Shown here: positions 59,505 through 64,000 of the stretch, in pieces
Layout of the letters: each line of letters opens with the position of its first letter
Numbering within the stretch: position 1 is the first letter of the stretch
Source of the DNA: Cristatella mucedo
Taxonomy: Eukaryota > Bryozoa > Phylactolaemata > Cristatellidae
Reading direction: 5' to 3'
Assembly: GCA_009760855.2 (NCBI GenBank)
Contig: WPIO01000035.1
Coordinates: forward strand, 3,247,001 to 3,311,000
DNA: 64,000 nucleotides
Program-made: the position numbers and the translations under genes
Notes under the pieces: model-generated
The model's input: the letters and a program-made list of their open reading frames with translations, nothing else
Told to the model about the DNA's origin: nothing
Databases searched by the model: none

Positions 59505-60715
59505 CCGTTGGCATCAGCACCTTTTGGGAGGGGGCGGCTTCACCAGTGGCTCCCTTTTCGACAGTGTTGCTACCCACAGAGAACTTTGTCTTCTGTGGAT
59601 AGTCCAGCCTGTGGTAATGTCAAAGGCGGTCTCTGATATCCCCAAGGCAAAATTAGCTAGGGAGCTCGGGAAAATCGCCTCGGATACCCATCAGGAATGC
59701 CACCATTGTGAAGTCTCCAAACGATCTTCCAACCCTACTCATCATACATCAAGGCGTTCAGCTACGTTTTTATGCTGTCGTAATCCTCTTTGAGGATCAC
59801 CGAGTGAGCCAGAGGTAGGAGACGGATGCTTGTTCTAAATATATATGGAGAAGCACAGCATTGATTGGAATCTTCCGGACAAGCTGTAAATGAAAAAGTG
59901 CCGCTTATTCTGGTTCCAGGCGATTCTTATTGCCTCGGAAGACTTGCGGCAGAAGCAGAGCCTGTCGTGGCCAGTGAAGAAGCTGGCATAACCGTACAGT
60001 TTCCTCCGATCTTTTATTTTCACACTTTCACCGAACAAGTTGCTTCAGCCTAGGCATCCACAATCTTGGCTTAGAACATGTTGAGACAAAGAGCTCGATC
60101 AAGGAGTTGAGACATTTTGGTTGGGGTGGCAGAGATATCTCTTATCAACCCCACATCTAAAATTTTCACATAGATCTACATCGTCTACCTCACTGTCAAA
60201 CTTGCTGCTCTCTTGAGACGACGGCTTAACTTTTTTCGGAGGAGTGTATACGGGAAGTTAAGGGCAATATGGAAGTGGGGTGATTGATGAAGAAAGGTGA
60301 TATGTGATAGTGGGTGCATTCTTGACAGTCGGAAGCCTGGAAGGGTTCACCATGCAGAGGTGACAGTTGTTTGAGTGCTCAGTGAGTTTCAACCAAATTC
60401 TTAGCTTAGCAAATTTCTTTGCTATTTTACCCTCTGTAGCATCCTGCAAAAGGAAAAAAGTAGCATTGCAGCGATGAATAAACAAATTTATTTCAGCATG
60501 AATAAATTATCTCGCGTGTGAATAACCAATTTATAACAAAATTTTGAGCAACAATTTTTCATCGTAACTTCCAAAGCTTTCGCGAAGTTCTGGCAGATAA
60601 ACTGGGATGCCCATCCTCTGTGCTTATCTCCAATAGGCTGGATGAAATATTTCTTGTGTGCCTCGCACATATAATCGGATGCTTCCATTGAGCATGTCGT
60701 GGTCGTCATGATAGA
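59505..60715 (-). pseudogene. Decayed copy of a repetitive uncharacterised Cys-rich protein family
   Basis: Read on the minus strand, blocks appear in the order expected for a family of uncharacterised proteins that I recall as multi-copy in arthropods, Hydra and some other animals. YMCEAHKKYFIQPIGDKHRG and WASQFICQNFAKALE lie at 60680-60570. LRIWLKLTEHSNNCHLCMV (the WREP..H...CYFC type) lies near 60400-60345. FFTGHDRLCFC is near 59980-59950. LAHSVILKEDYDSIK is near 59790-59745. GDFTMVAFLMGIRGDF is near 59690-59640. In-frame stops and at least two frameshifts separate the blocks. A 125-bp gap between the first two has a splice-like end (TTTTTTCCTTTTGCAG), so it may be an intron. Being multi-copy and decayed, it is probably mobile-element derived, but I see no terminal repeats. 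The family call is from memory of motif order. Confidence 0.6.
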
Positions 60716-61724
60716 TTGGCTGCAAGCATAGCTAAATGCATCTGTCGGGATGCTTGCAGCATCTTAATTCAATATCAGAAAAAAAGGTGTGTGTTCATTT
60801 AGGCAACTTGAACCAAACTGAACTAGTGAGTTTAAGGCCCCTATGTGTATGCTACTATTTATTATTGAGTTAGGTTTAGAAAACTGAGATGTATTAACGC
60901 ATTGGGCAATTGATGCATACCGTGCCTCAACGGCTTCTTTTAGTGAATGACAAGAAAGTAACACTTAAAATTCTGACTCGGTTTTTTCGTTTTCTGTCAC
61001 AATTTAATTGTACTGCTGTAAAAATACGTTTTATACTCAACTATAAATTATAATATTCAACGCCGGATTTTGGTCTATAGCAGTATCTACAATGGCCTCG
61101 AAAAGAACAATTTTCAAATTTATTATTGCCCTGCTAAACAAGGTTTGTGGTGATTTATGAAACTTTCCATACTTGTGATACATTAGCAATTAGAAAATAG
61201 CCTATCTAGGAGCGAGGATAAATATAAAGGTTTACCGCACAGTCTATTTTCTCATGGCAATTACACAGAAGTCGTCATCATAATTCAGCTGAAAGGTTCT
61301 AGACCAAGCTGAACGAACCTTAAGCACACGTTATACTATCAAACGACTAAATATGACGCGACACAAACCAAGTAGTTCCTTTCCTTCTGCTGATTGTCCA
61401 AGGTTAAGTGCCCAAATGTGTTTAGAGCCTTCGGTTTCATGATGCCACTGACCACAAATTCTGCAACTTCCTAATTACGACTCTAATCTAGCTCGCAGTC
61501 AATCATCGTTCGGTTCAAGCGGAGGCTGCTCATTAGATTGATCATAATTTTTCCAATTAGCAGGGAAATAATTTGAAGCTTATTCCGTTTAACCTTTGAG
61601 TGTTTCTCTACGGAATTGCATGAAATGAATAGCTCAAAAGATAAATATTTGTTATGTTATTTACTTTGGCGTGTTGTCCAGTTAGCCTTCTCTGCTAAGC
61701 ACGGCATTTCCGAACAGTTCTTGC
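60716..61724. other. AT-rich intergenic stretch, nothing recognised
   Basis: Short ORFs only. The upstream end of the 59.5-60.7 kb pseudogene cannot be traced beyond about 60715, because no conserved block was recognised here. Confidence 0.45.
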
Positions 61725-62065
61725 AAGCATGTAGGGAATCGCGAGAAGATGCACACTTGAGGGCAGCACAATTTCTCAAATTTAGTGACGATAAAACCAA
61801 TTTACTTGTTATGGGCAAATCAAGCCTGACTCGGACGTTGGAAAGCTTAACTTTCAAAATCGGCTCAGCCAGCAAATCGCCCATAGCATCTGCACGAAAT
61901 CTGTGTTACTTTCAGGCCGCTATGCCACTACTACTTCCTTCTATGTTACTCACTTACTTGACTTCCTTCGTGACTCAGATCTGCTTCTAGCTTTCACTTG
62001 GCTTGTGGCTACCAGCAGGCACCGAAAGCCACTTGAGCTTTGAGTGTGCTATAGAAAACACTCAT
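61725..62065 (+). mobile_element. LINE fragment: RT piece joined to a family-B-like 3' end
   Basis: The plus strand encodes FLKFSDDKTNLLVMGKSSLT and LTFKIGSASKSPIASARNL, the block that follows the YADD box in these LINEs. The C-terminal region is missing. From about 61990 the sequence matches the family-B 3' end (GCACCGAAAGCCACTTGAGC, then GTGCTATAGAAAAC). It is therefore an internally deleted copy or two adjacent fragments. Confidence 0.7.
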
Positions 62066-64000
62066 CCAATGTAGCACTTGCTTAGTTCTTCGGGCTTTAT
62101 GATGTTGCATTCGTACGTACATCTGAATCCCACACGACGGAAACTTTTAAATGCGTCTAGCGGCGATCTTGCACAGTAACCTTTGCAAGTGTACCGGAAG
62201 TACTAAGTCTAATGCATCCCAATTTGATATATTTCACGAGGAAGATAAATTACAGTGAATACAAGGAAAATATCATTCAGCACGAATGCGTATTTCTCAT
62301 CAATCGGCTCGTGCGATGTTGGAATAAATCTAGCAGAGAAAGCTAACGCATGACGTCATAGAGAAATGTTTTGAGAAACCATCCGAACGTTGTCTAAGTC
62401 AAAAAGAATTTAACGTATACCTGAAGTGGAATGAACCTAGTATATCTTGATTACCGATGAACAGCTTCATCATCTTACTCTTTAATTCCTCCCACTTCAT
62501 GCAAATTTTTCATGTAGCTCTTTTGTCCAGTTGGTATAGATTGACTATTGCAGCTGCGTAAATTGGCTGCTATCGAATATTCCGAGTCATGAAAGGGAGG
62601 GGAGTCATGAAATGGCAGCCAATATTCCAATGCCTAATGTAATATCTGCTTTTATAAGACAACAGCCTGATTGAGCGATACTAAACCGGGTAGGCTTCTA
62701 TAGAACTAAGGTTCTCCCAAATTAATGCTCCGTATTCCTGTATTTTTTACTAGAGATTCTTGAAAAACTTATTTTTCGCCCATAAACTTGTGTAGCAAGT
62801 AAATAAGAATGCGTATCAAAAACATTGTAGTCACAATCAAGCGACACAATTCAAGTGAAACATCTCTCATTGATATGTGATATTTATATTATATTATATT
62901 ATATTTATATTTATATTAAGATATTTATGTTAAAATATTGATGGTGATAACCTATCTTCAGTCACCTTACGGCAACGTTTGAACCATCGGTCAGAACTAG
63001 CTCAAGATACTGAGACAAAAACCAATTTGGCTGATGATGAGGCTCTGGCGAGGTTTGAATCATAACATCCGTGCTTAATTCGTGTCAATGGTGGTTGTGT
63101 CTCGTGCAGCAGACAGACGCTCTTTACAATTCAAATTTCTTCTGCTAAGACATATTCAGTCCTTATGCCAACACAGGCACTTGACACGAGCATCTTTGAG
63201 CGTTCTCCTGACGCAGATAGGCTCCTCGCTTTGACGAGTCAGGTCAATTCTTTTGGCCAATCATACAGACTCATACTCAGGGCTTGCATTATCTCTGGTC
63301 ACGCAAGCAGTGAACGAAGCACTGGGCATGAGGTTCTATCAGATTGGGTTCAGCTTTAGGTGAGAGCATTACGTAAAAGTAATTCGTGTGGCCTTGCTAA
63401 AAGGCTGGGAAGCCTCGTTCCAAATCTCTGTGACCGGTTAACAAGATTTTGTGAGCCCCCATTGAGGTTTCTTATTGGCCAAGTGCCACAATGGTACGGA
63501 GGATCATGCAAAGGTGTGAGAGACGACAGTTGAACTAGTCGGTGCTATAGAAAGGGGGACGGTTGGTGAATTTCTCGAAGGTTAAGAAAGTGAGTTCGCC
63601 GTGGCAGCACACACGTGGCAGCCTCTCCGTTAAGTTAGTTTAGACGACAGATCTTGCAGTGAAGGTCGCACCGCTCTTTCTTCGCTGCATGCTAAAATCG
63701 CCAAACAGTGGACAACCCTAGTACAGTGGAAAACCCTAGCCTACTCTTCAAGTGCTCGAGAACTGGCAGCGTGCCTGCACCGATTACTTCTGCTCTAGAG
63801 GCTCGCTGTCTGAGGAATTCTGCTATCGCTTGCTGTGGTCATCATACGTGTTCATCTACACTAATTATCGTGACTCGCACTATAGCAAACGGCACGAAAC
63901 TGCCTCGCTTTTAACAGGTGTTGATCGTCCGGCAGCTGAATCACTTACTCATCTATAGGTTTGTGGGACGGACACACGCAAAGAAGCTTATGCGGTTTCC
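62066..64000. other. Intergenic to window edge, nothing recognised
   Basis: A low-complexity TATTATAT-type stretch lies at 62880-62940. Two overlapping 68-codon plus-strand ORFs (63708-63914 and 63752-63958) have unremarkable composition and no recognisable domain. No repeat family could be supported. Confidence 0.45.

Noticed and set aside
59524..60053. Plus-strand ORFs of 89 and 62 codons
   Set aside because: They are shadows of the minus-strand pseudogene, whose conserved blocks account for the sequence.

Overview
The window looks like nuclear DNA from an animal, probably an invertebrate; I cannot name the lineage. It has GT-AG introns of 0.1 to 12 kb, two recognisable animal genes, many decayed L2/CR1-like non-LTR retrotransposons, two tRNA-derived SINE families, and long microsatellites. 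CpG appears depleted in most introns and dense in a few blocks (about 5.0-7.2, 14.1-16.7, 41.0-42.4 and 48.0-48.8 kb), which suggests a methylated genome with CpG-island promoters. There are no prokaryotic signatures.

Two multi-exon genes on the + strand are well supported. The first is a DNTTIP2/Fcf2-family pre-rRNA processing factor in five exons (18127-18455, 24337-24463, 36314-36478, 36590-36699, 36859-36952). All junction phases agree and give a 274-residue protein. The second is a PCGF3/PCGF5-type Polycomb RING finger protein in two coding exons (41540-41761, 47993-48697), with an N-terminal C3HC4 RING, a C-terminal RAWUL domain and an unusually long Ala/Gly/Ser-rich linker. The two genes act in separate processes: ribosome biogenesis and chromatin repression.

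Regions: 0-4 kb, LINE debris. 4-7.8 kb, CpG-rich sequence with a 553-codon ORF of unknown meaning. 7.8-9.7 kb, LINEs including a nested insertion. 9.8-13.4 kb, nothing recognised. 13.4-16.7 kb, a perfect hairpin, a (CT)n tract and a CpG-rich block with long ORFs on both strands. 17-37 kb, the DNTTIP2-like gene with introns carrying SINEs and LINEs. 40-51 kb, the PCGF gene with its CpG-rich promoter and a possible poly(A) signal at 50856. 51-57 kb, SINEs plus one LINE of about 3.1 kb with endonuclease and reverse transcriptase remnants. 57-64 kb, AT-rich sequence with a decayed minus-strand copy (59.5-60.7 kb) of a repetitive, uncharacterised protein family, and another LINE fragment.

The strongest repeat-biology signal is that the LINE-A 3' end and the SINE-2 tail share one conserved nested hairpin, which suggests SINE-2 uses the LINE-A machinery. 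Family names for proteins and repeats come from recognition by eye. No database search was run, and most repeat boundaries are approximate.
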